Assembly: GCF_042675665.1 (NCBI RefSeq)
Contig: NZ_JBHTJI010000001.1
Coordinates: 1,984,001-2,048,000 of the forward strand
DNA: 64,000 nt
Direction of reading: 5' to 3'
From: Mariniflexile jejuense
Lineage (GTDB): Bacteria; Bacteroidota; Bacteroidia; Flavobacteriales; Flavobacteriaceae
Under the pieces are notes generated by a model. It searched no databases, had not been told where the DNA came from, and saw nothing but the letters and a program-made list of their open reading frames with translations. Shown piece after piece: positions 56,904 through 64,000 of this stretch (its first letter is position 1; every line of letters begins with the position of its first letter). The translations under genes were made by a program, and so were the position numbers.

Positions 56904-58352
56904 TTACAAATCTGTTATTGGTCTGTATTTTGGAACCAGCGTTTTCATAACCACCCAACCTATTAAGTAACAAACAGCACATATTGAAAAAATAATAAAA
57001 TATCCAGATTCAATACCTTTAAAGCCCATGAATGCCATATTTGTACTTTCACTAAAATCGAATAAAAGCCCAGAACCTTTATTTATAACTGTTGAACCTA
57101 ATCCTCCAGCTAAACCTCCAATACCTGTAACGGTAGCAATTGCTTTTTTAGGAAACATATCGCCCACTGTTGTGAAAATATTTGCAGACCAAGCTTGATG
57201 TGCTGCACCAGCAATTCCAATAATTATTACAGGAATCCAATATGTATAATGTCCTAATGGTTGTGCTATTAAGGCTAAAAGTGGAAAGAATGCAAAAATT
57301 AACATAGCTCTCATTCTGCCTTCATAAGGGTTCATTCCTTTTTTATCTACAAAATAAGTAGGTAGCCATCCACCTATAATTGAAAGTAAAGTTATCATAT
57401 ACAAAACAAATAGTGGGAACGCCGCTTGGGTAGAATCCATACCATAAACCGAACTTAAGTAAGCTGGTGTCCAAAATAAGAAAAACCACCAAACACCATC
57501 GGTCATGAACTTTCCAAATGCAAAAGCCCAAGTTTGTTTGTACTTAAAACAATCCATTAAAGAAACTTTTTTTGCAGATTCAGGAATGTATCCTTCTATT
57601 TTACTATCTGCAATAATATCTTGTTGAATATATTCCAATTCTGCTGCATTTACTTTTGAATGTTTTTCTGGTTTTTCATATAGAAACACCCAAAAACCCA
57701 TCCATATAAAACCTAGAGCTCCAATAATGATAAAAGACATTTCCCAACCGTATGCTTCTGCAATGAAAGGTATTGAAATTGGCGCAGCTAATGCACCAAC
57801 TGTTGCTCCTGCATTAAATATACTTGTAGAGAAAGCGCGATCTTTTTTAGGAAAATATTCTGCAGTAGTTTTTATTGCAGCTGGAAAATTTCCAGCTTCT
57901 CCTAACGCTAAAACGAAACGTGCAAAAATAAACAGCGTAACACTAACTGAAATTACTAAACCTGTATCGTTAACTGTTTCAATTATGTTTTTTGCCCCTT
58001 CAAAACCAACAAACCAGTTTCCTGTTATATAACCTGATGTTGCAATACCTGCAAAAGCATGTAAACAAGCACCAACAGACCAAACACCAATAGCCCAAAG
58101 AAACCCTTTTTTGGTATCCATTATATCTACAAAACGACCAGCAAACAACAAGGAAACAGCGTAAAAAATTGAAAATAATGCAGTTATATTTCCATAATCA
58201 TTGTTAGTCCAATGAAATTCAGGAGCAATAAAATCTTTCCATGTTAAAGAAAGCACTTGCCTATCTAAATAATTTATAGTTGTTGCCATGAATAGAAGTC
58301 CACAAATGGTCCATCTAAACTTTGTTGCTTTTGTTGATGTGTTTTGAGTCAT
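56904..58352 (-). CDS. exuT: Hexuronate MFS transporter
   Basis: A 482-residue inner membrane protein of the anion:cation symporter branch of the major facilitator superfamily. The signature TTINYLDRQVLSL lies in helix 1, followed by ALFSIFYAVSLLFAGRFVD; about 12 hydrophobic segments are visible. It should bring free galacturonate or glucuronate into the cytoplasm for UxaC. Its position between uxaC and uxaB supports the hexuronate substrate. Confidence 0.92.
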   Translation of the reverse strand: MTQNTSTKATKFRWTICGLLFMATTINYLDRQVLSLTWKDFIAPEFHWTNNDYGNITALFSIFYAVSLLFAGRFVDIMDTKKGFLWAIGVWSVGACLHAFAGIATSGYITGNWFVGFEGAKNIIETVNDTGLVISVSVTLFIFARFVLALGEAGNFPAAIKTTAEYFPKKDRAFSTSIFNAGATVGALAAPISIPFIAEAYGWEMSFIIIGALGFIWMGFWVFLYEKPEKHSKVNAAELEYIQQDIIADSKIEGYIPESAKKVSLMDCFKYKQTWAFAFGKFMTDGVWWFFLFWTPAYLSSVYGMDSTQAAFPLFVLYMITLLSIIGGWLPTYFVDKKGMNPYEGRMRAMLIFAFFPLLALIAQPLGHYTYWIPVIIIGIAGAAHQAWSANIFTTVGDMFPKKAIATVTGIGGLAGGLGSTVINKGSGLLFDFSESTNMAFMGFKGIESGYFIIFSICAVCYLIGWVVMKTLVPKYRPITDL

Positions 58353-58427
58353 AATTATTAGTTTAATTAGCTTTAAATATACACTTATCCTAAGTATATA
58401 TTTAAATGTGGTTTATAAAGTTGATGT

Positions 58428-59828
58428 TTAAAACTTAAAATAGTCTTTAGCGTTATTGTAACTGATGTCTGAAACCATTTTTCCTATCCATTCCATATCA
58501 TTTGGTAATTCACCTCTTTTTATTTCATCACCTAAAAGGTTACATAAAATTCGTCTGAAATATTCATGCCTTGGGAATGATAAGAAACTTCTAGAATCGG
58601 TAAGCATTCCAACAAAACAACTAATTAAACCCATATTTGATAGTGCGTTTAATTGCTTTGTCATGCCATCTTTTTGATCTAAAAACCACCATCCAGAACC
58701 AAACTGAACTTTACCTTTTACACTACCATCGTTAAAGTTACCAATCATGGTAGCCATAACTTCATTATCGGCAGGATTTAAGTTGTATATAATGGTTTTA
58801 GTTAACTTGTCTTTACTATCCAAAGCATTTAAAAAAGCTGATAGTTTTTGTGCTTGCGGATAATCGCCAATAGAATCCCAACCTGTGTCTGGCCCCAAAA
58901 TACGATGCATACGCGCATTGTTATTTCGTAAAGCACCTAAATGGAATTGTTGTACCCAACCAAACTCATGGTAGGTTTCGCATAAAAATACTAAAATAGC
59001 ACTTTGGAATTTTAAAGCTTCCTCGTTCGAAATATTTTTACCTTCTCTTTTCTTAACGAAAATTGATTTCACTTCACTTTCAGTGTAATTTTCAAAATAA
59101 ATTTGATCTAAACCGTGGTCGCAAAGTTTGCATCCGTTAGCATTAAAAAATTCAATTCGTTTTCTTAAAGCACTTAATAAATCTTCATAAGAATTGATTA
59201 AAACACCCGCAGCATTTGCAAGAGAATCCAAATATGAATTATAACCATCTGCATTAATTAAAATGGCTTTATCTGGTCTAAAAGCAGTACTAACTTTTAC
59301 ATTAAAATCGCTTTTTGCTAATTGTTGATGATATTGTAAGTTATCAATAGGATCTTCAGTAGTACAAACCAATTCAGCATTTACTTTTTGTAATAATTGT
59401 CGTGTGCTGTGTGTTCCTGCATTTAACTGTGCTTGTGTTTGTTCCCAAACACTTTCAGCGGTCTTTTCACTTAATAAATCGGTGATATCAAAATACCTAG
59501 CCAGCTCTAAATGTGTCCAATGGTACAATGGGTTACGCATGGTGTAAGGCACTGTTTTTGCCCAGTTTAAGAATTTATCTTTATCTGAACCTTTACCTGT
59601 AATAAACTCTTCATTTACACCTAAAGTACGCATAGCGCGCCACTTGTAATGGTCGCCGTTTATCCACACGTTAGTAATATTACTAAAGGTTTTATCTTGT
59701 GCTATTTGTTGTGGTGGTAAGTGATTGTGATAGTCTATAATAGGCTGATGTTTAGAATACGTGTGATACAATTCTTCAGCATATTTATTCTCTAATAAAA
59801 AATTGTCGTGAATAAATTTTGTACTCAT
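58428..59828 (-). CDS. uxaC: Uronate isomerase
   Basis: A 466-residue amidohydrolase-superfamily enzyme that converts D-galacturonate to tagaturonate or D-glucuronate to fructuronate. Typical motifs: PIIDYHNHLPPQQIA (metal-binding HNH), NGDHYKWRAMRTLGV, NPLYHWTHLELARYF, and the C-terminal FVGMLTDSRSFLSFPRHEYFRRILC. The N-terminal family start (FLLENKYAEELYHTY) is also normal. It follows kduD by 18 bp. Its dual substrate range would also serve glucuronate released by GH115. Confidence 0.96.
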   Translation of the reverse strand: MSTKFIHDNFLLENKYAEELYHTYSKHQPIIDYHNHLPPQQIAQDKTFSNITNVWINGDHYKWRAMRTLGVNEEFITGKGSDKDKFLNWAKTVPYTMRNPLYHWTHLELARYFDITDLLSEKTAESVWEQTQAQLNAGTHSTRQLLQKVNAELVCTTEDPIDNLQYHQQLAKSDFNVKVSTAFRPDKAILINADGYNSYLDSLANAAGVLINSYEDLLSALRKRIEFFNANGCKLCDHGLDQIYFENYTESEVKSIFVKKREGKNISNEEALKFQSAILVFLCETYHEFGWVQQFHLGALRNNNARMHRILGPDTGWDSIGDYPQAQKLSAFLNALDSKDKLTKTIIYNLNPADNEVMATMIGNFNDGSVKGKVQFGSGWWFLDQKDGMTKQLNALSNMGLISCFVGMLTDSRSFLSFPRHEYFRRILCNLLGDEIKRGELPNDMEWIGKMVSDISYNNAKDYFKF

Positions 59829-59846
59829 TTTTGTATTTATGTGAAA

Positions 59847-60638
59847 TTAATTTTCGTTTGAAGGTTTTCCAATAGTAGCTAGAATACCACCATCTACATA
59901 AACAACATGACCATTTACAAAGTCACTTGCTTTTGAACTTAAAAATATGGCTGCACCTTGTAAATCTTCAGGATCTCCCCAACGCGCCGCTGGTGTTCTA
60001 TTAATAATAAATTCGTTAAATGGATGTCCATCAACACGAATTGGTGCTGTTTGACTTGTTGCAAAATATCCTGGACCAATGCCATTTGTTTGAATATTGT
60101 ATTTTGCCCACTCGGTAGCCATACTTCTAGTTAGCATTTTTAGACCACCTTTTGCAGCAGCGTAAGCACTTACAGAGTCTCTACCTAATTCACTCATCAT
60201 AGAGCAAATATTAATTATTTTTCCACCACCTCTTTTTATCATGCTTTTTGCAACATGTTTTGAAACAATAAACGGCCCAACCAAATCGATTTTTATAACC
60301 AATTCAAAATCAGGAACCTCCATGTCTATGATTGGTGTTCTTTTAATAATACCTGCATTATTTATTAAAATGTCAATAGGTCCAACCTCAGCCTCAATCT
60401 TAGCTATAGATTCTGCTACTGCTTTTTCATCAGTAACATCAAATACATAACCATAAGCATTTAAACCTGATGCTTTATATTCTGCTACTGCAGCATCCAA
60501 AGAATCAGCACTGTTATTATTAACCACAATAGTAGCTCCTGCATTACCCAAACCTTTTGCCATCGCCATACCTAATCCATGTACTGCGCCTGTTACTAAT
60601 GCTACTTTCCCTGTTAAATCGAATAAGTTTATTGACAT
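59847..60638 (-). CDS. kduD: KduD-like short-chain dehydrogenase (2-deoxy-D-gluconate 3-dehydrogenase / gluconate 5-dehydrogenase family)
   Basis: A 263-residue classical SDR: cofactor motif TGAVHGLG (residues 16-23), NNAG at 93-96, and catalytic Ser146, Tyr159 and Lys163 in the YAAAK motif. The C-terminal RWGDPEDLQGAAIFLSSKAS and FVNGHVVYVDGG segment fits gluconate-5-dehydrogenase and KduD proteins, which are hard to tell apart. In this operon the likely role is reduction of 2,5-diketo-3-deoxygluconate, the product of unsaturated uronate ends, to KDG. KduI is not in the window. It is the first gene of the uronate operon, with a 210-nt leader to the LacI-type operator. Confidence 0.8.
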   Translation of the reverse strand: MSINLFDLTGKVALVTGAVHGLGMAMAKGLGNAGATIVVNNNSADSLDAAVAEYKASGLNAYGYVFDVTDEKAVAESIAKIEAEVGPIDILINNAGIIKRTPIIDMEVPDFELVIKIDLVGPFIVSKHVAKSMIKRGGGKIINICSMMSELGRDSVSAYAAAKGGLKMLTRSMATEWAKYNIQTNGIGPGYFATSQTAPIRVDGHPFNEFIINRTPAARWGDPEDLQGAAIFLSSKASDFVNGHVVYVDGGILATIGKPSNEN

Positions 60639-60847
60639 AATTTTATATTTTTATTCCTAGTTTTAATATTTCATTAAATTTTATGACTCTATATTTTTTT
60701 AAATAGAGTTCAAATTTACAAAAATTAGAGCTTTCTTTTTTTAGCCTATTCTTTTCATCAAAACCAACTCTTAAACACTTAAATCAAAAGAATACGCTTA
60801 AGTTAACAGCACTATTATGATTACTTTAATGTAAAAAATAACCGCAC

Positions 60848-60869
60848 TGTAATCGATTACACAAAAATA
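60848..60869 (-). promoter_or_regulatory. LacI-type operator abutting a -7 box before the uronate operon (P2)
   Basis: Perfect 14-bp palindrome TGTAATCGATTACA (60848-60861), followed directly by CAAAAATA (60862-60869), TATTTTTG on the minus strand. 21 of 22 bases equal the block at 52497-52518. No clear -33 element was found. It lies about 90 bp downstream of module 7, so repressor here could also block transcripts from that promoter. Confidence 0.78.
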
Positions 60870-60951
60870 ATAAAATTATTTTAAAATACTAATTTAATTA
60901 CTTTTAATATGTTATTTTAAATGATTTTCAAACTCAAAGTTAATTTCGGTC

Positions 60952-60997
60952 GAAATTTAGAATAAATTAAGTTTGTTTCTATCCTGTACCGTCATGT
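60952..60997 (-). promoter_or_regulatory. Direct-repeat promoter module 7 (uronate catabolism operon, P1)
   Basis: Minus strand ACATGACGG-T-ACAGGATAG (60997 to 60979), 19 bp, then TAAATTTC (60959 to 60952; seven of eight of TAnnTTTG). The kduD start is 313 nt further, a long leader containing the P2 operator. 60639-60847 and 60870-60951 show nothing else recognisable. Confidence 0.62.
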
Positions 60998-61061
60998 AAA
61001 TAGAAAATAAGTTTATGGCTACCTAATTTATAAAATTTTATATTTTTGAGTAGAAAATAAA

Positions 61062-61087
61062 AAAGCCGAATCTCTCGATTCGGCTTT
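61062..61087 (-). terminator. Terminator of the tRNA-Leu gene
   Basis: AAAGCCGAATC (61062-61072) and GATTCGGCTTT (61077-61087) form an 11-bp stem with a 4-nt loop, followed on the minus strand by TTT and an AT-rich stretch. It lies 11 bp beyond the tRNA 3' end. Confidence 0.9.
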
Positions 61088-61098
61088 CCTATATTTAG

Positions 61099-61180
61099 TG
61101 CGGGCGGGGAGACTCGAACTCCCACACCTCGCGGCACCAGATCCTAAGTCTGGCGTGTCTACCAATTCCACCACGCCCGC
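61099..61180 (-). tRNA. tRNA-Leu (anticodon TAG)
   Basis: On the minus strand, 82 nt run from GCGGGCG (5' acceptor) to CGCCCGC plus discriminator A. The anticodon stem CCAGA/TCTGG encloses the loop CTTAGGA, giving anticodon TAG (leucine, CUA-type codons). The long variable arm TGCCGCGAGGTGT between anticodon and T stems is as expected for tRNA-Leu; the T loop reads TTCGAGT. CCA is not encoded. Confidence 0.96.
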
Positions 61181-61281
61181 TAAAGGTGTGCAAATATAAA
61201 CAAGATTTTTAAATTGCAAACTTCTAAAGGGTAAAAACATTCTTTTTTTCATATTTTTGAAAACACTATACAAATATTTCT

Positions 61282-62670
61282 ATGAATACTATACAATCGT
61301 ATATTAAAGAACATAAAGACAGATTTCTTAACGAACTAATAGAATTACTTAAAATCCCATCCATAAGTGCCGATTCAGCTTATAAAAAGGATGTTCTAAA
61401 AACAGCAGATGCCATTAAAATCAGTTTAGAAAAAGCTGGTTGCGATAGCGTCGAAATTTGTAAAACAGACGGCTACCCTATTGTTTATGGTGAAAAAATA
61501 ATAAACAAAAACCTACCAACCGTTTTAGTTTATGGGCATTATGATGTGCAACCACCAGATCCATTAAATTTATGGAATTCACCTCCTTTTGAACCTGTTA
61601 TTAAAAAAACCGAATTACATCCCGAAGGAGCCATTTTTGCACGGGGTGCTTGCGATGATAAAGGGCAAATGTACATGCATGTAAAAGCCATGGAATTCAT
61701 GACCTCTACAAACCAACTACCTTGCAACGTAAAATTTATGATTGAAGGTGAAGAAGAAGTAGGCAGTTCCAACCTTGCCATTTTCGTGAAAAACAATCAA
61801 GAAAAACTTAAAAACGATGTCATTCTCATTTCCGATACTGGCATGATTGCCCAAGATGTGCCATCCATAACCACAGGATTACGCGGATTGAGTTACGTGG
61901 AAGTAGAAGTTACAGGTCCAAACCGCGATTTACATTCTGGTTTATACGGTGGCGCTGTGGCAAACCCCATCAACATTTTAGCTAAAATGATTGCTTCTCT
62001 TCACGATGAAAACAACCACATCACCATCCCAGGGTTTTACAATAAGGTGGAAGAGCTTTCAAATGAAGAACGTACTGAAATGGCAAAAGCGCCTTTCAAT
62101 TTAGAAAGCTACAAAAAAGCATTGAACATAGAAGCTGTTTACGGCGAAACAGGCTATACCACCAACGAGCGCAATTCCATACGCCCAACCCTAGATGTAA
62201 ACGGTATTTGGGGCGGTTACACAGGCGAAGGTGCCAAAACCGTAATAGCCAGTAAAGCCTATGCCAAAATATCCATGCGCTTAGTACCGCATCAAGACTG
62301 GGAAGAAATCACCCAATTATTCAAAACCCATTTTGAAAATATCGCTCCAAAAGGTGTTACCGTAAACGTAAAAACGCATCATGGTGGGCAAGGTTATGTA
62401 ACCCCTATAGACAGTATTGGCTACCAAGCCGCAAGTAAAGCATACCAAGACACCTTTGGCAAAACCCCAATACCTCAGCGTAGTGGCGGTAGTATTCCTA
62501 TTGTCTCGCTTTTTGAAAAAGAACTAAAAAGCAAAACCATTTTAATGGGCTTCGGGTTAGATAGTGATGCCATTCATTCACCCAACGAACATTTCGGCAT
62601 TTTCAATTACCTAAAAGGCATCGAAACCATTCCGTTATTTTATAAATATTTCACCGAACTTTCAAAATAA
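61282..62670 (+). CDS. M20-family dipeptidase / metallopeptidase
   Basis: A 462-residue cytosolic zinc peptidase. Metal-site motifs are visible in order: YGHYDVQPPDPL, ARGACDDKGQMYMH, FMIEGEEEVGSSN, LISDTGMIAQ and, near the end, SGGSIPIVSLFE followed by SDAIHSPNEHF. The dimerisation domain contains RDLHSGLYGG. These match dipeptidases of the PepV/CNDP-like group. It is divergent from the tRNA gene and appears unrelated to the PUL. Confidence 0.93.
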   Translation: MNTIQSYIKEHKDRFLNELIELLKIPSISADSAYKKDVLKTADAIKISLEKAGCDSVEICKTDGYPIVYGEKIINKNLPTVLVYGHYDVQPPDPLNLWNSPPFEPVIKKTELHPEGAIFARGACDDKGQMYMHVKAMEFMTSTNQLPCNVKFMIEGEEEVGSSNLAIFVKNNQEKLKNDVILISDTGMIAQDVPSITTGLRGLSYVEVEVTGPNRDLHSGLYGGAVANPINILAKMIASLHDENNHITIPGFYNKVEELSNEERTEMAKAPFNLESYKKALNIEAVYGETGYTTNERNSIRPTLDVNGIWGGYTGEGAKTVIASKAYAKISMRLVPHQDWEEITQLFKTHFENIAPKGVTVNVKTHHGGQGYVTPIDSIGYQAASKAYQDTFGKTPIPQRSGGSIPIVSLFEKELKSKTILMGFGLDSDAIHSPNEHFGIFNYLKGIETIPLFYKYFTELSK

Positions 62671-62673
62671 TAT

Positions 62674-62771
62674 GGGCGTTACCACAAGGGTCGCGCTTTC
62701 CGTTACAAGTCCTCGCTAGCCCCGATAAAAATCGGTACTAGCTGTGGGCTTTTCACTTCAATCGCTAACGC
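62674..62771. repeat. Intergenic repeat-like element (GGGCGTTA ... TAACGC)
   Basis: A noncoding, relatively GC-rich 98-bp block beginning GGGCGTTACC and ending AATCGCTAACGC, with GCGTTA/TAACGC as inverted ends and an internal hairpin CCGATaaaaATCGG at about 62721-62734. Blocks of this general form (GGGCGTT, then GGGTCGCGCTTTC, ending in TAACGC) are, from memory, scattered between genes in flavobacterial chromosomes. Only one copy occurs here. Confidence 0.6.
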
Positions 62772-62786
62772 AGTTAGTAATACACC

Positions 62787-63647
62787 ATGAAAAACCAACA
62801 CTCAAGAAACCTTATTTTTCTTTTAATAGCCACACTTTTTGGCAGTACGTCTGGCCCGTTAGGGAAGTTTATAGATTTAGCACCTCCTGTTGTTATTTGG
62901 TGTCGTTGTTTTTTAGGTGGACTCTTTTTATATGCGTTTTGTTACTTCCAAAAAGTAAATCTTAAAATTTATTCAAAAAGAGATTTTACTACCCTTTTTA
63001 TTAGCGCGCTGTTTTTTGGTGCACATTGGATAACGTATTTCTACGCGCTTAAATTATCAAACGTAGCTATTGGTATGCTATCATTATTCACCTATCCAAT
63101 GCTTACTGCACTTATTGAACCACTTTTTATTAAAGTGAAATTCGACCCCATGTACATTGTTTTAAGCTTAATGGTTTTATTAGGGCTTTATATATTAACC
63201 CCTAGTTTTAACTCTGAAAGTTCTTATTTTGAAGCTATTTTATTTGGCGTTATCTCTGCACTTTTATACGCATTACGCAATATTATTTCTAAAAAATTGA
63301 TAAGTCGCTACACAGGAACAAGCATCATGTTATATCAACTAGCCATTCTTAGCATTGTATTATTACCTGCCATTTTTTATATGGATACCTCAAATATTTC
63401 AAATCAGTTTCCATTTGTAGTTTCGCTTGCTTTAATAACAACCGCTATTGGCCATACCATGATAGTTAGTAGTTTTAAACATTTTTCGGTAAGTACTGCT
63501 AGCATCATTAGTAGTACACAACCAGTTTTTGGCATTATACTGGCATTTCTATTTTTAAATGAAATACCTACCTTAAACACGTTTTTTGGTGGTTCGTTAA
63601 TTCTTGCTACGGTTGTTATTGAAAGTGTTCGGTCAAGAAATAAATAA
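62787..63647 (+). CDS. EamA/DMT-family inner membrane transporter
   Basis: A 286-residue membrane protein with about ten hydrophobic helices arranged as two EamA repeats (first starting FLLIATLFGSTSGPLGKFI, second near YFEAILFGVISALLYALRN). Motifs SNVAIGMLSLFTYPMLTALIEPLF and VSTASIISSTQPVFGIILAFLFLNE are typical of drug/metabolite transporters. The substrate cannot be predicted. The start at 62787 is chosen because it begins the first helix correctly; the repeat element ends 15 bp upstream. Confidence 0.9.
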   Translation: MKNQHSRNLIFLLIATLFGSTSGPLGKFIDLAPPVVIWCRCFLGGLFLYAFCYFQKVNLKIYSKRDFTTLFISALFFGAHWITYFYALKLSNVAIGMLSLFTYPMLTALIEPLFIKVKFDPMYIVLSLMVLLGLYILTPSFNSESSYFEAILFGVISALLYALRNIISKKLISRYTGTSIMLYQLAILSIVLLPAIFYMDTSNISNQFPFVVSLALITTAIGHTMIVSSFKHFSVSTASIISSTQPVFGIILAFLFLNEIPTLNTFFGGSLILATVVIESVRSRNK

Positions 63648-63680
63648 AAAACAGACCCTCAAACAAGGCAATTTATAAAT

Positions 63681-64000
63681 TTATGGCAAATATGAATAAC
63701 CTTTTTTTGTTTTCCAAAGAAAGTATTTCTCAAATAAAATTTTAGAAAAATCATAAAAAATATTAGGAATCATAATTGCAAATTTTCTAGGTTTAAATAG
63801 TTTATCACTTAAAATGATAACTTCTTTTTTTCCTGCATCCATAATACATATTCCTGGTATTTTGCCCCATGCTTTTTTCTTCAATTCTGTTTTTCCTTCA
63901 GAAACTCTAATAATGTTTTCTGCTACAATTTTTCCAGTTTCATCAGATGGATAACCTGTTTTTGGACCAGAAAAAGGCACTTTACCTGGTTTAAATGGCA
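63681..64000 (-). CDS. C-terminal end of an FAD/NAD(P)-binding oxidoreductase (partial)
   Basis: The frame is open to the right window edge; the GTG at 63980 is internal, because codons before it read PFKPGK. The visible 106 residues include VPFSGPKTGYPSDETGKIVAENI and KIPGICIMDAGKKEVIILSD, which resemble the C-terminal part of sulfide:quinone oxidoreductase-like flavoproteins, where a KTGY segment follows the FAD-binding GD motif. The FAD-binding region itself is outside the window, so the identification is tentative. Confidence 0.55.
   Translation of the reverse strand, partial: PFKPGKVPFSGPKTGYPSDETGKIVAENIIRVSEGKTELKKKAWGKIPGICIMDAGKKEVIILSDKLFKPRKFAIMIPNIFYDFSKILFEKYFLWKTKKGYSYLP

Noticed and set aside
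61028..61273. 81-residue minus-strand open frame
   Set aside because: It runs straight through tRNA-Leu and its terminator; the coding appearance (GVVELVDTPDLGSG) is the well-known spurious translation of this tRNA.
1..64000. CRISPR arrays, prophage, rRNA
   Set aside because: No regularly spaced repeats, phage structural genes or rRNA sequence were seen; the only tRNA is at 61099.

Overview
The window reads as chromosomal DNA of a marine-type Bacteroidota, most likely a Flavobacteriaceae member. It is AT-rich, carries four SusC/SusD pairs, uses type IX secretion tails and lipoprotein signals, and shows the Bacteroidota -7 promoter element TAnnTTTG. About 60 kb form one large polysaccharide utilization locus (PUL) whose gene content fits pectin, especially the rhamnogalacturonan I backbone: two PL9 lyases, GH28, two PL22-type lyases, two GH105, GH106 rhamnosidase, GH115, GH2, two GH43-type domains, an esterase, a sulfatase, rhamnose mutarotase, and a complete galacturonate-to-KDG operon.

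Layout. 371-15557 (+): seven-gene operon FAS1-SusC-SusD-FAS1-FAS1-SusC-SusD. 15747-18988 (+): two secreted PL9 lyases. 23210-19019 (-): sulfatase, GH43, PL22, rhaM. 28036-23350 (-): SusC/SusD pair 3. 28312-29682 (+): GH28. 29765-42573 (+): PL22-like, GH106, GH105, GH115, GH2, esterase-GH43. 42753-44585 (+): secreted T9SS protein of unknown function, followed by a decayed gene (44666-45300) that holds an IS3-type transposase remnant. 52254-45497 (-): SusC/SusD pair 4 and a second GH105. 52691-53719 (+): LacI regulator. 60638-53786 (-): kduD, uxaC, exuT, uxaB, uxaA. Then tRNA-Leu, an M20 dipeptidase, an intergenic repeat, an EamA transporter and the end of a flavoprotein, which look unrelated to the PUL.

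How it works together (inference). T9SS-secreted PL9 lyases cut the polymer outside the cell. SusD, FAS1 lipoproteins and SusC capture and import oligosaccharides. The lipoprotein or periplasmic enzymes trim side chains and remove unsaturated and saturated uronates and rhamnose. ExuT imports uronate, which UxaC, UxaB and UxaA convert to KDG; KduD would feed in the product of unsaturated ends. KduI, KdgK, KdgA and rhamnose catabolism genes are not in the window.

The strongest new observation is regulatory. Seven promoters carry a 9-1-9 bp direct repeat (consensus ACAGGATAG-N-ACAGGATAG) always ending exactly 19 bp before a TAnnTTTG-like -7 box, giving an invariant 46-bp module. A second, palindromic motif (TGTAATCGATTACA) abuts the -7 box of SusC/D pair 4 and of the kduD operon and probably binds the LacI protein. 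The regulator for the direct repeat is not evident in the window.
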